NCBI GenBank assembly: GCA_963768585.1
Contig: CAVYIF010000012.1
Coordinates: forward strand, 48,105 to 112,104
Direction of reading: 5' to 3'
DNA: 64,000 nt
Origin: CAVUNY01 sp963768585
Lineage (GTDB): Bacteria > Chloroflexota > Anaerolineae > Anaerolineales > Anaerolineaceae
A program made the translations under genes and the position numbers. The first letter of the stretch is position 1, and each line of letters begins with the position of its first letter. The notes under the pieces were generated by a model. That model ran no database searches. It saw only the letters and a list, made by a program, of their open reading frames with translations, and was not told the origin of the DNA. Below are positions 16,814 through 25,457 of this stretch, piece by piece.

Positions 16814-17368
16814 CTAGCGTTGGTAGCGCAGGTAGACGATCCCCGTGTGGAAGGTATGCGTTTCCACCAGTTTCAGCCTGAGCGCCTCGTTCAACGCCGG
16901 GTATATGGGCCTGCCGGCGCCCAGGATGATTGGCTGGATGAAGATGCGGTATTCATCGACCAGCCCGGCCTGGATGAGCGCGGAGGCCAGCTGCACTCCG
17001 CCCACGCTCAGATCCGGGCCAGGCTGCTCTTTCAGGCGGGTGACCACCGCGACGGGGTCGCCTCGCTCCAGCCTGGCGTTGCCTTCTACCCGTTCCAGTG
17101 TGCTGGAAAAAACGATCGCGGGGATCTGTTTTACAACCTGCAAAAACTCGACCACATCGGCCGGATCCGACTGGGGGTCAGCGGTCGCCCATAAAGCCTG
17201 ATTGTTCTCGTACATCCCCCGCCCCCACAGATAGCCGCCGACCTGGCGTTCCAGGTTGCTCATATAGCGGAGCAGTTCCTCATCCGTGATGACCCAGTCC
17301 GGCCTGTCGCCCGGCAATTCAATTAAACCGTTCAACGAGACGTGGGTTCTGTAGATAATCTTGCACAT
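16814..17368 (-). CDS. Dihydrofolate reductase-fold protein (RibD C-terminal domain family)
   Basis: 184 residues of the DHFR/RibD-C superfamily, NADPH-dependent reductases. Family marks are the N-terminal strand YRTHVSLNGLIELPGDRPDW, YLWGRGMYENNQALW, PAIVFSSTL, the nucleotide-binding stretch DLSVGGVQLASALIQAGLVD, and IQPIILGAGRPIYPAL. Such stand-alone proteins are common and rarely act as true folate reductases; the substrate is unknown. It may share an operon with the DUF2277 gene upstream (gap 21 bases). Confidence 0.88.
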   Translation of the reverse strand: MCKIIYRTHVSLNGLIELPGDRPDWVITDEELLRYMSNLERQVGGYLWGRGMYENNQALWATADPQSDPADVVEFLQVVKQIPAIVFSSTLERVEGNARLERGDPVAVVTRLKEQPGPDLSVGGVQLASALIQAGLVDEYRIFIQPIILGAGRPIYPALNEALRLKLVETHTFHTGIVYLRYQR

Positions 17369-17389
17369 GTTTGAGCTCCATTTTTGATG

Positions 17390-17665
17390 TTATGTTGTGG
17401 TGTGAAATCTCTGCGCATTCCGCGCGCGGGCTCGGGCGATCTCGATTTCGCGATCGCGCGGGGGAGCGTTGGTTTCGAGGGAGCGCAGCAGCGTGCTGGA
17501 GGCGGCCGCGACCGCGTCGACGGCGGCCTGAAAAGCGGCTTCGTTGGCTTTGGATGGTTTATTGAAACCGCTGATCTTGCGCACGTATTGCAGCGCGGCC
17601 GCGCGGACCTCGCCATCGCTCACCGGCGGATGGAAGTTAAAGAGAGGTTTGATGTTCCGACACAT
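17390..17665 (-). CDS. DUF2277 family protein
   Basis: About 91 residues that fit DUF2277 along the whole length: MCRNIKPLFNFHPPVSDGEV, AAALQYVRKISGFNKPSKAN, FQAAVDAVAAASSTLLRSL, APPRDREIEIARARA. The start is placed at MCRNI (17665), the usual N-terminus, rather than two codons earlier. The function of the family is not known. It is the first gene of a probable pair with the reductase. Confidence 0.9.
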   Translation of the reverse strand: MCRNIKPLFNFHPPVSDGEVRAAALQYVRKISGFNKPSKANEAAFQAAVDAVAAASSTLLRSLETNAPPRDREIEIARARARNAQRFHTTT

Positions 17666-17913
17666 ACACAACTCCTTGGTTGGGCCAGAAAGTCGTCAGG
17701 TTGGCCTGAGCAAGCCCCAGAAATAGAACGCATGTTCTTTTAGATATATAGTGTAATATTTTTATCCAAAATGTCAATAACCCGGTTCCCTCTTTCGAAG
17801 TTTGACAAAATCCGGATAAAATTGGATTACAATTTTCGTATCAGGCAGCCTCGCCCAGCCGTATCTTAGAACCTGGACCAGGCGATGAAAATACCCACGA
17901 GGGAGACAGACCG

Positions 17914-18465
17914 ATGGACGATAAAATCCGATCCAGCCTGGATCATCTGGGCGCTGGCGATAAGGAAAACCAAAATAAGGCCTACCTTTATCTGCTTGAG
18001 GTGACCGAAAAACCGGTCGATTGGGCCTATGCTGCCTGGGACAAACTGGTGGCCGGATTAAGCGATCAAGACAACCACCTGAGATCGATTTCGGCTCAGC
18101 TCCTGAGCAACCTCGCCAAAAGCGATCCGGATAACCGGATGCTGAAAGACTTCCCAGCCCTCCTGGCAGTGACCCGGGATGAAAGGTTTGTCACCGCCCG
18201 GCACGCCCTGCAGGCGCTGTGGAAAATTGGCGTCGCAGGAACGCTGCAGCGGCAGATGGTGGTGGACGGCCTGGCAAATCGTTTTCAGGAATGCGCCGCA
18301 GAAAAGAACTGCACCCTGATCCGCTACGATATCATCCAGGACCTGCACAACCTGTATGGTGAAACCAGGGATGAAGCCGTGCGCGAGAAGGCGCTGGCGT
18401 TAATCGAAACCGAAGCGGATCTCAAATACCGCAAAAAGTACGCCGGCGTATGGAAAGTGCGCTGA
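17914..18465 (+). CDS. HEAT-like repeat protein, unknown function
   Basis: 183 residues, nearly all helical, with repeated paired-helix patterns: AAWDKLVAGLSDQDNHLRSI then AQLLSNLAKSDPDNRML, and FPALLAVTRDERFVTARHAL with QALWKIGVAGTLQRQMVVDG. These resemble HEAT/armadillo solenoids that act as protein-binding scaffolds. No catalytic motif is seen. GGGAGAC precedes the ATG. It is followed 28 bases later by the DUF2568 gene and may be cotranscribed with it. Confidence 0.65.
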   Translation: MDDKIRSSLDHLGAGDKENQNKAYLYLLEVTEKPVDWAYAAWDKLVAGLSDQDNHLRSISAQLLSNLAKSDPDNRMLKDFPALLAVTRDERFVTARHALQALWKIGVAGTLQRQMVVDGLANRFQECAAEKNCTLIRYDIIQDLHNLYGETRDEAVREKALALIETEADLKYRKKYAGVWKVR

Positions 18466-18493
18466 CGATTCCATAATAAATCTGAGGTTCCTC

Positions 18494-18853
18494 ATGAGTT
18501 CTCATCCCATCAATCTGGCATTACGTTTCTTGCTCGAAATCGCCGCCTGGGGGGCATTAGGCGTCTGGGGCTGGCACAAGGGAGATAATTGGCTGCGCTT
18601 CGTGCTGGCAATTGGCATTCCCCTGGTTTTCATGGCGGTCTGGGGCATCTTCCGCATACCCAACGATCCGGGGAAAGCGCCCGTCGCCATACCGGGCATG
18701 CTGCGCCTGGCATTTGAATTGGCCATGTTTGCTTTTGCGGTTTGGGCCCTGTACGATGCGCAGCTGCCCACCTACGCCTGGATCCTGGGGGTCGCGGTCG
18801 CAGTTCATTACATTTCTTCCTACGATCGTATTTTGTGGATGCTCAAGCAGTAA
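18494..18853 (+). CDS. YrdB/DUF2568 family membrane protein
   Basis: 119 residues with four predicted membrane segments (about 5-25, 32-52, 68-88, 92-112). It matches DUF2568 small membrane proteins: NLALRFLLEIAAWGALGVWG, then VWGIFRIPNDPGKAPVAIPG between helices 2 and 3, and ending YDRILWMLKQ. The role is unknown. It follows the HEAT-like gene closely. Confidence 0.85.
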   Translation: MSSHPINLALRFLLEIAAWGALGVWGWHKGDNWLRFVLAIGIPLVFMAVWGIFRIPNDPGKAPVAIPGMLRLAFELAMFAFAVWALYDAQLPTYAWILGVAVAVHYISSYDRILWMLKQ

Positions 18854-18932
18854 CCGGCACTGCCGCGGCCCTGAGCGGTTTGAAACCGCACAGGGTCGGG
18901 TTTTGTAGAAGAATGGAGCCGGTTCGGGAAAT

Positions 18933-19793
18933 TTACCGTACGGCAGCAGGATGGTTGACCGGCTCATCCTGTTCAATCAGGGCAATGTAGCGCTCCGCCG
19001 AGCGATGGACGGCTTGTTTGGCATCCTGGTAGGTCACCTTATCCCACCAGGCGCTGTAGATGCGGTCATAGGCAAAGGGTTCGACGGCTGCCACCACCCG
19101 GCGCACGGCGTTGGGCGACAGCGGAATCAGGTTGGGAAAGCTGTACATAAAGCTCACAAAGCGCCGGTCCTGAACGACATTGATAATATCGCCCGTCAGC
19201 AAAACGCCCCGGCCCTCTGCGCCGGCGGGCCAATGCAGCACCGTTCCACCCGGAAAGTGCCCGCCGCAGCGCACCAGGGTCAGCCCATCGGCCAGCGCCT
19301 GGGTTTCACCTTCCCAGAAGATCAGCGCCGGGTCGGGCCGCATGACCCATTCCCGGTCGGCGGCGTGCAGGTAGATCGGCGCGTTGAAGGCCCGGCTCCA
19401 CTCGATCATGGAGGAATAATAATGCGGGTGCGAGATGGCAATCGCGGAAATACCTCCCAGCGCATTGACCGCGGCGATGGTGGCTTCATCGATCAAGCTG
19501 ATGCAGTCCCATAAAACATTCCCGCCCGGGTTTTGCACCAGCAGCGCGCGCTGCCCGATGGAAAAAGAAGGACTGGTGCCGATCCCGGTCAGCCCCGGCT
19601 CGACGCTGCGGATGACGTTGTGGTGGTTTTGCTGTAAAGCCTCCAGCGTGGTCCACTGCTGGCCTTGCCAGCCGACGTACTGGCGCTCATCCTCGCAGAT
19701 CGGGCAGATCTGAGGCGGCTGCGCTGCCGGAGGAAACTGCGTGCCGCAGGTCTGGCACATATAAACGGTTAATTTTGGTTCTTGTGCGATCAT
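18933..19793 (-). CDS. Metallo-beta-lactamase-fold protein with N-terminal zinc ribbon
   Basis: 286 residues. The N-terminal 35 residues carry two CxxC pairs (Cys13/16, Cys30/33) of rubredoxin or zinc-ribbon type. The rest is an MBL fold: ISHPHYYSSMIEW in place of HxHxDH, GGHFPGGTVLHWPAG with its His, and VLLTGDIINVV with its Asp. The DH half of the main metal motif is lost (HPHYYSS), so it may bind one metal or hydrolyse nothing. A weak hairpin (18873-18898) lies between it and the convergent DUF2568 gene. The role is unknown, and a redox or thiol link from the ribbon is possible. Confidence 0.85.
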   Translation of the reverse strand: MIAQEPKLTVYMCQTCGTQFPPAAQPPQICPICEDERQYVGWQGQQWTTLEALQQNHHNVIRSVEPGLTGIGTSPSFSIGQRALLVQNPGGNVLWDCISLIDEATIAAVNALGGISAIAISHPHYYSSMIEWSRAFNAPIYLHAADREWVMRPDPALIFWEGETQALADGLTLVRCGGHFPGGTVLHWPAGAEGRGVLLTGDIINVVQDRRFVSFMYSFPNLIPLSPNAVRRVVAAVEPFAYDRIYSAWWDKVTYQDAKQAVHRSAERYIALIEQDEPVNHPAAVR

Positions 19794-19920
19794 CGAATCG
19801 ACCCCTTTTCAACCTTATAACTTTTTTTATCTATATTTGAGATATTTTATCATTTTTATAAAAATTTCAAAACCCACGCCAATGGCTTTTTTCTCCCGGC
19901 AGTACGATGGTTGCCACAAA

Positions 19921-21465
19921 CTAATCCCCCATCCAGGCCGTCACCCGGTTGCGCCCCGCATGCTTGGATGAATACAGCGCCTGGTCCACGCGGTTGATCA
20001 AAAGATCCAGGCTTACTTTCGCGTCTCCGGTTGTCTCGGCTACTCCAAAGCTGGCAGTGACAGAAATTCCCTCAAGACCCTCTTCCATAACCTCAATCGC
20101 GCCGCGTAAACGCTCGGCCACCAGAAGCGCGCATTGCAGCGAAGTATCAGGCATCGCCAGAATGAACTCCTCACCGCCATAGCGCGAAAAAATATCCTGC
20201 GTGCGCACCAGGCTTTTACATAAAGCAGCCAACCTTTGCAGCACCTGATCTCCCTTGACGTGACCGTATGTATCGTTAATTTGTTTAAACTGGTCGATAT
20301 CCAGCATCATCAGCGATAATGGTTTGTGGGAGCGCAGCGTCTGGTTGTAATAGGCAAGCGCGATTTCAAAGAAATATCTACGGTTGTAACATCCGGTAAG
20401 CGGGTCCCTAATCGCCATCTCATTCAGGCGCATTTCATAATTCTTTTGATCCGTGTTGTTATACAGCGTCAGCACAGATCCAATACTCTCCCCTGCATTG
20501 TCCGCCAATCGTGAAGTCGTTAAGCGAATATATTTGGCTTTCTCCTGTCCCTGAACCAGTTGGACATCTTCCTTGCCCTCATTCCAGGCCTGATGAGCCT
20601 CCGGCAGCCAGTCTGCCAGAACCTGAGCGACAGGCAGGTCATTCAACTGGGCATCTTTTTTTCCTAAAAACTGTTTGGCTGCCGGGTTGCTGAAGAGGAT
20701 CCGTCCCTCAACATCCGTCACCAGGATGCCTTCCTGCATGCTTTTGATGATCGCATCCGAAGCTACCGGCAGCAAATAAAAAGCATTGAACTGGATCGTC
20801 GTCCAACCGAAGAGAACAATTGTAAACACGATACTGAAAGCAGCCTCATCAAAATAAGGCAGCGGATCCCAGCCCAAAAAATCGGTGGCAGCGCTGACCA
20901 CCATCGGGATTAAAATTCCGACCAGTAAAAGCACCGTTTGCCTGCGCAGGATCCCGGTTGAACGCATAAAAGCGCAAATCAGCAACACCAGGCTGGCAAG
21001 ACCTAACAAATACGCAAAAGCCAATTGAACCTGGTAAAAAATCCCCTGAACCTGGGTCATGCTTCCGTTAACTTCAACGATCGTCCACGCCAGATGGTGG
21101 AACGGATTCGTCGCCGAAAGGGCAGCCATCACCACGACCAGGGTGACTGTTGGTAGTAAAACCACTTTGGGAACTTTGCTCAGACGAAGGCTGAATTCCA
21201 GGGAGAAGAAAAACAAACCGATGAGCGCATTTAGAATTGCGAATGGAATCAGCGCCCACAGCACCTGTTTCCAGGCGAGATTGGAGATCAGGATAGACAG
21301 CGAAGTCAGCAGCATCCAGGCCGCAGCACAGATTGCCATCATTATGAATGATTTTGCCCTTGCCACCTTGCGCCGCAAGCGGTAGACCCGAACCGCACTA
21401 CCCCCACTGACCAATACCGAAAAAATCATCAGCAAAACATAGGGCAGCTGATCCACAAATGTCAT
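19921..21465 (-). CDS. Membrane diguanylate cyclase (7TM sensor, PAS, GGDEF)
   Basis: 514 residues. Residues 1-235 form seven or eight membrane helices like the 7TM histidine-kinase N-terminal domain. A PAS domain follows (about 237-345: IIKSMQEGILVTDVEGRILF, NPAAKQFLG, and a coupling to VLTLYNNTDQKNYE). The GGDEF domain (about 355-514) has RDPLTGCYNRRYFFEIAL, LDIDQFKQINDTYGH and the active-site RYGGEEFILAMPD, so it should make cyclic di-GMP. The signature is GGEEF, a functional form. No RxxD inhibitory site is obvious before it. It is a single gene transcribed leftward. Confidence 0.95.
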   Translation of the reverse strand: MTFVDQLPYVLLMIFSVLVSGGSAVRVYRLRRKVARAKSFIMMAICAAAWMLLTSLSILISNLAWKQVLWALIPFAILNALIGLFFFSLEFSLRLSKVPKVVLLPTVTLVVVMAALSATNPFHHLAWTIVEVNGSMTQVQGIFYQVQLAFAYLLGLASLVLLICAFMRSTGILRRQTVLLLVGILIPMVVSAATDFLGWDPLPYFDEAAFSIVFTIVLFGWTTIQFNAFYLLPVASDAIIKSMQEGILVTDVEGRILFSNPAAKQFLGKKDAQLNDLPVAQVLADWLPEAHQAWNEGKEDVQLVQGQEKAKYIRLTTSRLADNAGESIGSVLTLYNNTDQKNYEMRLNEMAIRDPLTGCYNRRYFFEIALAYYNQTLRSHKPLSLMMLDIDQFKQINDTYGHVKGDQVLQRLAALCKSLVRTQDIFSRYGGEEFILAMPDTSLQCALLVAERLRGAIEVMEEGLEGISVTASFGVAETTGDAKVSLDLLINRVDQALYSSKHAGRNRVTAWMGD

Positions 21466-21780
21466 CTCGCACTCCAGTCCGAACCAACAGCTAAAAGGAT
21501 TGCTATGAATTTATAACATTCTTAGGCGCTTTTTCATGGATAAAGGGGGCCAGGTATCATTACCCCAAAATCTACCTTAGGCTCTTATAATATCATTAAA
21601 TGTACACCAATTTAACTCAGGCAGCCAAAAATTTTCCGGTGGCTATTTTCTGGTTAAAATAGCCACCGGTCACTCTTCATCCAATATCCGGATTGACAAT
21701 GAAGGCGCGTGCGCCAATCAATACCTGGTGTTTATCCAACCACGCTCGATCAGTCAACTACACGCATCTATGCCGCAGAA
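21466..21780. other. Intergenic region with one hairpin
   Basis: 315 bases between the diguanylate cyclase start and the PPOX gene end. Apart from the hairpin at 21636-21669 I see no gene; short ORFs here lack ribosome sites and family signal. The cyclase promoter should lie in the right half, but no clear -10/-35 pair was found. Confidence 0.4.
21636..21669 (-). terminator. Intrinsic terminator of the PPOX-family gene
   Basis: Perfect 14-bp arms (21636-21649, 21656-21669) with a 6-base loop. On the minus strand the stem is followed by AAAATTTTTGG, about 110 bases past the stop of the gene ending at 21781. Confidence 0.65.
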
Positions 21781-22182
21781 TTACTGGTCTGGCTGAACAC
21801 TCTCCGGCAGCACCTTATAGGTCACGCGCACCTCTCCTTGCCGCTTCGGATAGCTGCGCTCGCCGTGATATTTCAGATTAAGATCGCTGATCTGGTCGTA
21901 TCCGCCAGCTTCGGTCTCCTCCACCACCTGCCCCATGACCTGGATATAGCGGTAGGGGTCCTGCGGATCGGGGATGGCGAAAGCTACCGCTGGGTGGCGG
22001 TGCATAATGCGATCTTTCACCCGACCGCGGGCAGTGTTGAAGATAAAATATTCGCCGTCGTAATCGAACCAGATCGGCGTAACTTGAGGCGTGCCGTCGC
22101 TTTTTACCAATGCCAGGAAGGCAATTGCTTTTGTTTTCCGCTCAAGCAGATCAGCCAGTCGTTCAGGAATGGTTACAGACAT
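21781..22182 (-). CDS. PPOX-class (F420- or FMN-dependent) oxidoreductase
   Basis: About 133 residues from MSVTIPERLADLL; GGAGG lies 8 bases before this ATG, so longer starts are rejected. It is a split beta-barrel of the pyridoxamine-phosphate-oxidase superfamily: AFLALVKSDGTPQVTPIWFD, YFIFNTARGRVKDRIMHRHP, AVAFAIPDPQDPYRYIQVMG. The PIWF-D and K-D-pattern are frequent in F420-dependent reductases of Chloroflexi and Actinobacteria. The substrate cannot be read. Confidence 0.87.
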   Translation of the reverse strand: MSVTIPERLADLLERKTKAIAFLALVKSDGTPQVTPIWFDYDGEYFIFNTARGRVKDRIMHRHPAVAFAIPDPQDPYRYIQVMGQVVEETEAGGYDQISDLNLKYHGERSYPKRQGEVRVTYKVLPESVQPDQ

Positions 22183-22318
22183 AAAAACACCTCCATTAGT
22201 ATATTGTTGTATATAACAATTATACTGGATCACCAATCCGGGTAACCCTCACCCACAACAAAGCTTAAACAATTCATCTTCTTCACCCTTCAGAGAGAAC
22301 ACGCTGGGCAGCTTTGCC

Positions 22319-22435
22319 CTAATTGAAGACGACCAACAGTATCACGGCGATAACAGCGGGATCAGGCTGAGCCAGCGCCCGGCGCTGGTTGCCCAATGTA
22401 GGATCTTCGTCAATATCTTCTCATTGGTTCTGAAT
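22319..22435 (-). pseudogene. C-terminal remnant of a CPBP-type membrane protease gene
   Basis: The minus strand reads TNEKILTKILHWATSAGRWL followed by SLIP; after a one-base shift it reads PAVIAVILLVVFN and a stop at 22319. This matches the last helix of CPBP proteases and parallels IIHYWVTDAGLWLSLIQALP in the remnant at 32122-32560. No N-terminal part is found. It sits downstream of an intact CPBP gene's operon and looks like a dead paralogue. Confidence 0.5.
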
Positions 22436-22530
22436 CCCCAACAACCGTAAATTACCTGGACGCATAGTTTAAGCAAGAAACGCACGGAAAGGTTGATTCG
22501 TTTACCAAAATCCATTGGGTTCTGACCCCT

Positions 22531-23517
22531 TCACGCCCTGGTAAACCAGGATGTGATTGCACTTAAAATCTCAGGATCCAGCATACTGCCATCCGCGTTA
22601 TAAGCCGCCGCCTGCTCGGCCGCAGTTAACTGGGCGCGATCGCGCGGCTCATATTTGAGCACATGGTTGGCATTCTCAGCATAGACAACGGTGACATTGT
22701 TTTGTTCCCTGGATGCTGCCTCGAAAATAGCACCGTCGGCTTGCCAATCTACCTGAACATCCTTCTTGCCAATCACAATCAGGACAGGTACGGCGACTTT
22801 CTTAAGCAGTGCCGCCGGTTCAGCCTGCCATAATTCTCGGGTGAACGGCAGGTTAACCGGATTGATCAGGCCCTGGATCATATTGCGCAGTCCTTGCGGC
22901 AGGTCTTCATCGATTTTCACGGGGCGACCTGCCATAAAATCTGCCATAGCGGCATCGTATGACGCCAGCCACTTCTCGCCGCCAGGAAGGGGTTGTAATT
23001 GAGCCTCGATTTGGGCATGCGCGACAGCGCCCACAGCCCGGGCGGGGGGTGAGGTGAAGACAAGACCCGCGAAAAGCTGGCCCGCGCCCTGGATCTGATA
23101 GTTCAAGGCATGGATGCAGCCCTCGCTGTTAGTCAAAGCAAAGATTCGCCCGGCATCGACCTCTTTCCGTCCTGCCAGCAGGCCGACGCCGCCCGCCAAT
23201 TCATCTACATGGCCCTGCATGCTGATTTTTCCAGCCAGGCGAGCGGCATTTTCCTTACCCTGCGGTCCGGCAGCGCGCTTGTCATAACGTAGGGTGACAT
23301 AGCCCAGACCCGTCAGGGTTTGGGCTAACAGGGCTGCGCTGCCGTTCGTGCCCGGGATAAGGGGGGAGTTCCAGTTGCGGTCGGTAGGTCCGCTGCCGGC
23401 GACCATAATCACCGCCGGAAAGGGACCGCTGCCAACCGGGCGGGTCAGGGAGGCATTGACGTCGATATCGTCTACCTGCCAGGACACTTGAACCTCATCA
23501 AACGTAGTTGTTGTCAT
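22531..23517 (-). CDS. Alpha/beta hydrolase (dienelactone hydrolase-like)
   Basis: 328 residues. The core alpha/beta fold shows an oxyanion region AVIMVAGSGPTDRNW, a nucleophile elbow with Ser in LTNSEGCIHALN, an acid in VIGKKDVQVDW, and a catalytic His in NANHVLKYEP. This matches S9/DLH-type hydrolases without an insertion. The gene is the last of a leftward set: lipoprotein, CPBP protease, hydrolase, with gaps of 14 and 20 bases. Substrate unknown. Confidence 0.85.
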   Translation of the reverse strand: MTTTTFDEVQVSWQVDDIDVNASLTRPVGSGPFPAVIMVAGSGPTDRNWNSPLIPGTNGSAALLAQTLTGLGYVTLRYDKRAAGPQGKENAARLAGKISMQGHVDELAGGVGLLAGRKEVDAGRIFALTNSEGCIHALNYQIQGAGQLFAGLVFTSPPARAVGAVAHAQIEAQLQPLPGGEKWLASYDAAMADFMAGRPVKIDEDLPQGLRNMIQGLINPVNLPFTRELWQAEPAALLKKVAVPVLIVIGKKDVQVDWQADGAIFEAASREQNNVTVVYAENANHVLKYEPRDRAQLTAAEQAAAYNADGSMLDPEILSAITSWFTRA

Positions 23518-23537
23518 TTTATTATTTCCTTATGGTT

Positions 23538-24482
23538 TTAACTGTGAACAGGGACAGCCGCGGACCGGGTAGGCGCATTATCCGCGGGAAAGAACACATG
23601 CGAACGGCTTAAAAGCCATAACGCCAGCAGCGAGAAGGGGATCGACCCCAGCAAACCTACCACAGCCGGCCCGAGCAATGGGTTAGGCTGTCCGGTCGAA
23701 AGGTAGAGTGCCAGCGCAGCAATCCCGTTTACTGAACCATGGGCAATGACCGCCGGCCACACATTTTTGGCCTCCAGAGTCAGCCAGCTCACATAAACCC
23801 CAAAGATAAATGTAAACCAAATGAAGACAATCGGTCCCAACCAGGGCGCGCCAGGGTAAGACAGGCCGTATTCGTACCCCATCAGAATAACCGGCCAATG
23901 CCATACCCCCCAGATGAAACCCATCACCAGCATCGCCTTGCGGCCGCCAAGGGGCATTAACTTGGGAAGCAGGTAGGCGCGCCAACCGAATTCCTCGCCC
24001 AGCACAGCCAGGCTGTTAAGAATGGGGCCAAGCACAGCAGCTTGAATAATCTGGACTACAAGAAACATCGCCGGGGTCATTGGAATAGATTTACCCGTTT
24101 GCTGCGCCGTCTGGTCCAGCAATTTACTAAAAGCTGCCAGTGTCGGGTCAAAATTCTTCGGGAAAATAACAAAATAGATCACCAGTCCAGCCAGCACCAG
24201 CAAAGGCGTGCCCAGCCAGGCGACCAGCCAGAAGCGCTTAACCTGCTTGAAATGAGGCCTCAGAAAGAGCTCCCTCCATCCTTCTTTCGTCGTAATGCGG
24301 GTGAGGAGGTTTGCCAGCGCAGGGGCAGCCATACTAACAACCATTAAAGCACCGGTCGGGCTGAGAATGCTAAAATTGGTCAGCCCACCTGTAAGGTAAA
24401 TGACCAGATCCACCGTCCAGGTAATCCCGAAAGCGAAAGCCATGAAAACCCAGATTTTTTTTAATTCAAGATGTGCTTTCAT
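23538..24482 (-). CDS. CPBP-family intramembrane metalloprotease
   Basis: 314 residues with about eight membrane helices. The glutamate motif is in LGEEFGWRAYLLPKLMPLGG (EExxxR), followed by the second motif FIWGVWHWPVI and the third region IAHGSVNGI. These residues bind the catalytic metal in the Rce1/CPBP (Abi) family, which cleaves peptides within the membrane or serves in immunity to bacteriocins. It lies between a secreted lipoprotein and a hydrolase in a tight operon. The substrate is not evident. Confidence 0.92.
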   Translation of the reverse strand: MKAHLELKKIWVFMAFAFGITWTVDLVIYLTGGLTNFSILSPTGALMVVSMAAPALANLLTRITTKEGWRELFLRPHFKQVKRFWLVAWLGTPLLVLAGLVIYFVIFPKNFDPTLAAFSKLLDQTAQQTGKSIPMTPAMFLVVQIIQAAVLGPILNSLAVLGEEFGWRAYLLPKLMPLGGRKAMLVMGFIWGVWHWPVILMGYEYGLSYPGAPWLGPIVFIWFTFIFGVYVSWLTLEAKNVWPAVIAHGSVNGIAALALYLSTGQPNPLLGPAVVGLLGSIPFSLLALWLLSRSHVFFPADNAPTRSAAVPVHS

Positions 24483-24496
24483 TTTTTATTGTGTCC

Positions 24497-25342
24497 TTAT
24501 TTGATCGTGATATCGAGAGAATAATCGGCAATCTGTCCGGCATTGGGCACCACCTGGATGACATAATCCTCCGTGGCGGGTAATTTCATGTTGAACGTCT
24601 GTGATCCGGCCGCGGAGCGCAAGTAGGGTTGCCCATCCTGAAAACCGTAGACACTCAACAGCGCACTGGTGTTGGGTGCGTCCAGCGTGATATTCATCGT
24701 CTGGTTGGCGCTGGCTCGCAGGATGTACGAAACAACCCGGCCGCCCACGGTCTTGCCGGTTTCCTTTACCGATACCGCCCCAGCGGCAAAGGTAATTCGC
24801 GCCGGGAGGATCACGTTTAATGTAAATTTCTCCGTACTTGCTCCGGCGCTGACCCGGATCAGGTAATCCTGGGTGACGGTCAGCATGGTTTGCCAGGAGC
24901 TCAGTTTTTGAGAAGCGTCTAACAGAGTTTTCCCGTCTGTAAGCCCCTTGACAGAGAAGGTTACATCGTTATGAAATGAGCTTGTCGAGACCATCAGCGG
25001 CTGTTGGGCCGAGGCGCCGACCACAAAATCCTGGGTTTGGCCCGGTTGAAGCTCACCGACCACGTCCGTGGAGGTCGTTCCGGCGGCAAAATCTATCCGC
25101 ACCGGGCCGGAAGTCACGGGGATGATTGTGGGAGTGGGTACAAAAGTCGGAGTGGGCGGTGCTGCCGTCGGCGCCACAGTTGTGGGCGGAACGATGGTAG
25201 CGGTAGCGGTCGCGGGCAGTGCCGTGGGCGTGTTTGTCGGTTCTGAGGTTGGGGGCGCCGGCGTGCCTGGCGAAGCACAGCCGGCAAGAACTGCTACAAA
25301 CATTGCTAAAACGAACAAAGTAATCATTGGGTATGTTTTCAT
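24497..25342 (-). CDS. Lipoprotein with two PPC-like beta domains
   Basis: About 281 residues from MKTYPMITLFVLAMF. Signal peptide with lipobox LAGC, then a Thr/Pro-rich linker of about 55 residues, then two similar beta domains: VRIDFAAGTTSTDVVGELQP to FTLNVILP, and ARITFAAGAVSVKETGKTVG to YSLDITIK. Both share an opening R-I-FAAG and a closing DY-I-V, so they are an internal duplication like bacterial pre-peptidase C-terminal domains. It should be anchored on the outer face of the membrane. The start is chosen at the signal peptide, 19 codons inside the longest frame. It lies 14 bases upstream of the CPBP gene. Confidence 0.82.
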   Translation of the reverse strand: MKTYPMITLFVLAMFVAVLAGCASPGTPAPPTSEPTNTPTALPATATATIVPPTTVAPTAAPPTPTFVPTPTIIPVTSGPVRIDFAAGTTSTDVVGELQPGQTQDFVVGASAQQPLMVSTSSFHNDVTFSVKGLTDGKTLLDASQKLSSWQTMLTVTQDYLIRVSAGASTEKFTLNVILPARITFAAGAVSVKETGKTVGGRVVSYILRASANQTMNITLDAPNTSALLSVYGFQDGQPYLRSAAGSQTFNMKLPATEDYVIQVVPNAGQIADYSLDITIK

Positions 25343-25410
25343 TTTCGCTTCTTTATCGTCAAAGAAATTTTCGACCTGAAATGGCGCGCTTTTACTCACC
25401 AGGTTCGGTT

Positions 25411-25449
25411 GCTTTCTGGCCGGATTGCATCGGCATCCGGTCAGAAAGC
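25411..25449 (-). terminator. Hairpin after the 593-residue lipoprotein gene
   Basis: 14-bp arms (25411-25424 and 25436-25449) with one G/T mismatch lie 9 bases past the stop of the leftward gene. No T-run follows, so termination is only suggested. Confidence 0.4.
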
Positions 25450-25457
25450 CGGTAAAT

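Noticed and set aside
24497..25399. Longer start of the PPC-like lipoprotein at 25399
   Set aside because: It would put 19 charged residues before the signal peptide, which would spoil export; the ATG at 25342 gives a normal signal sequence.
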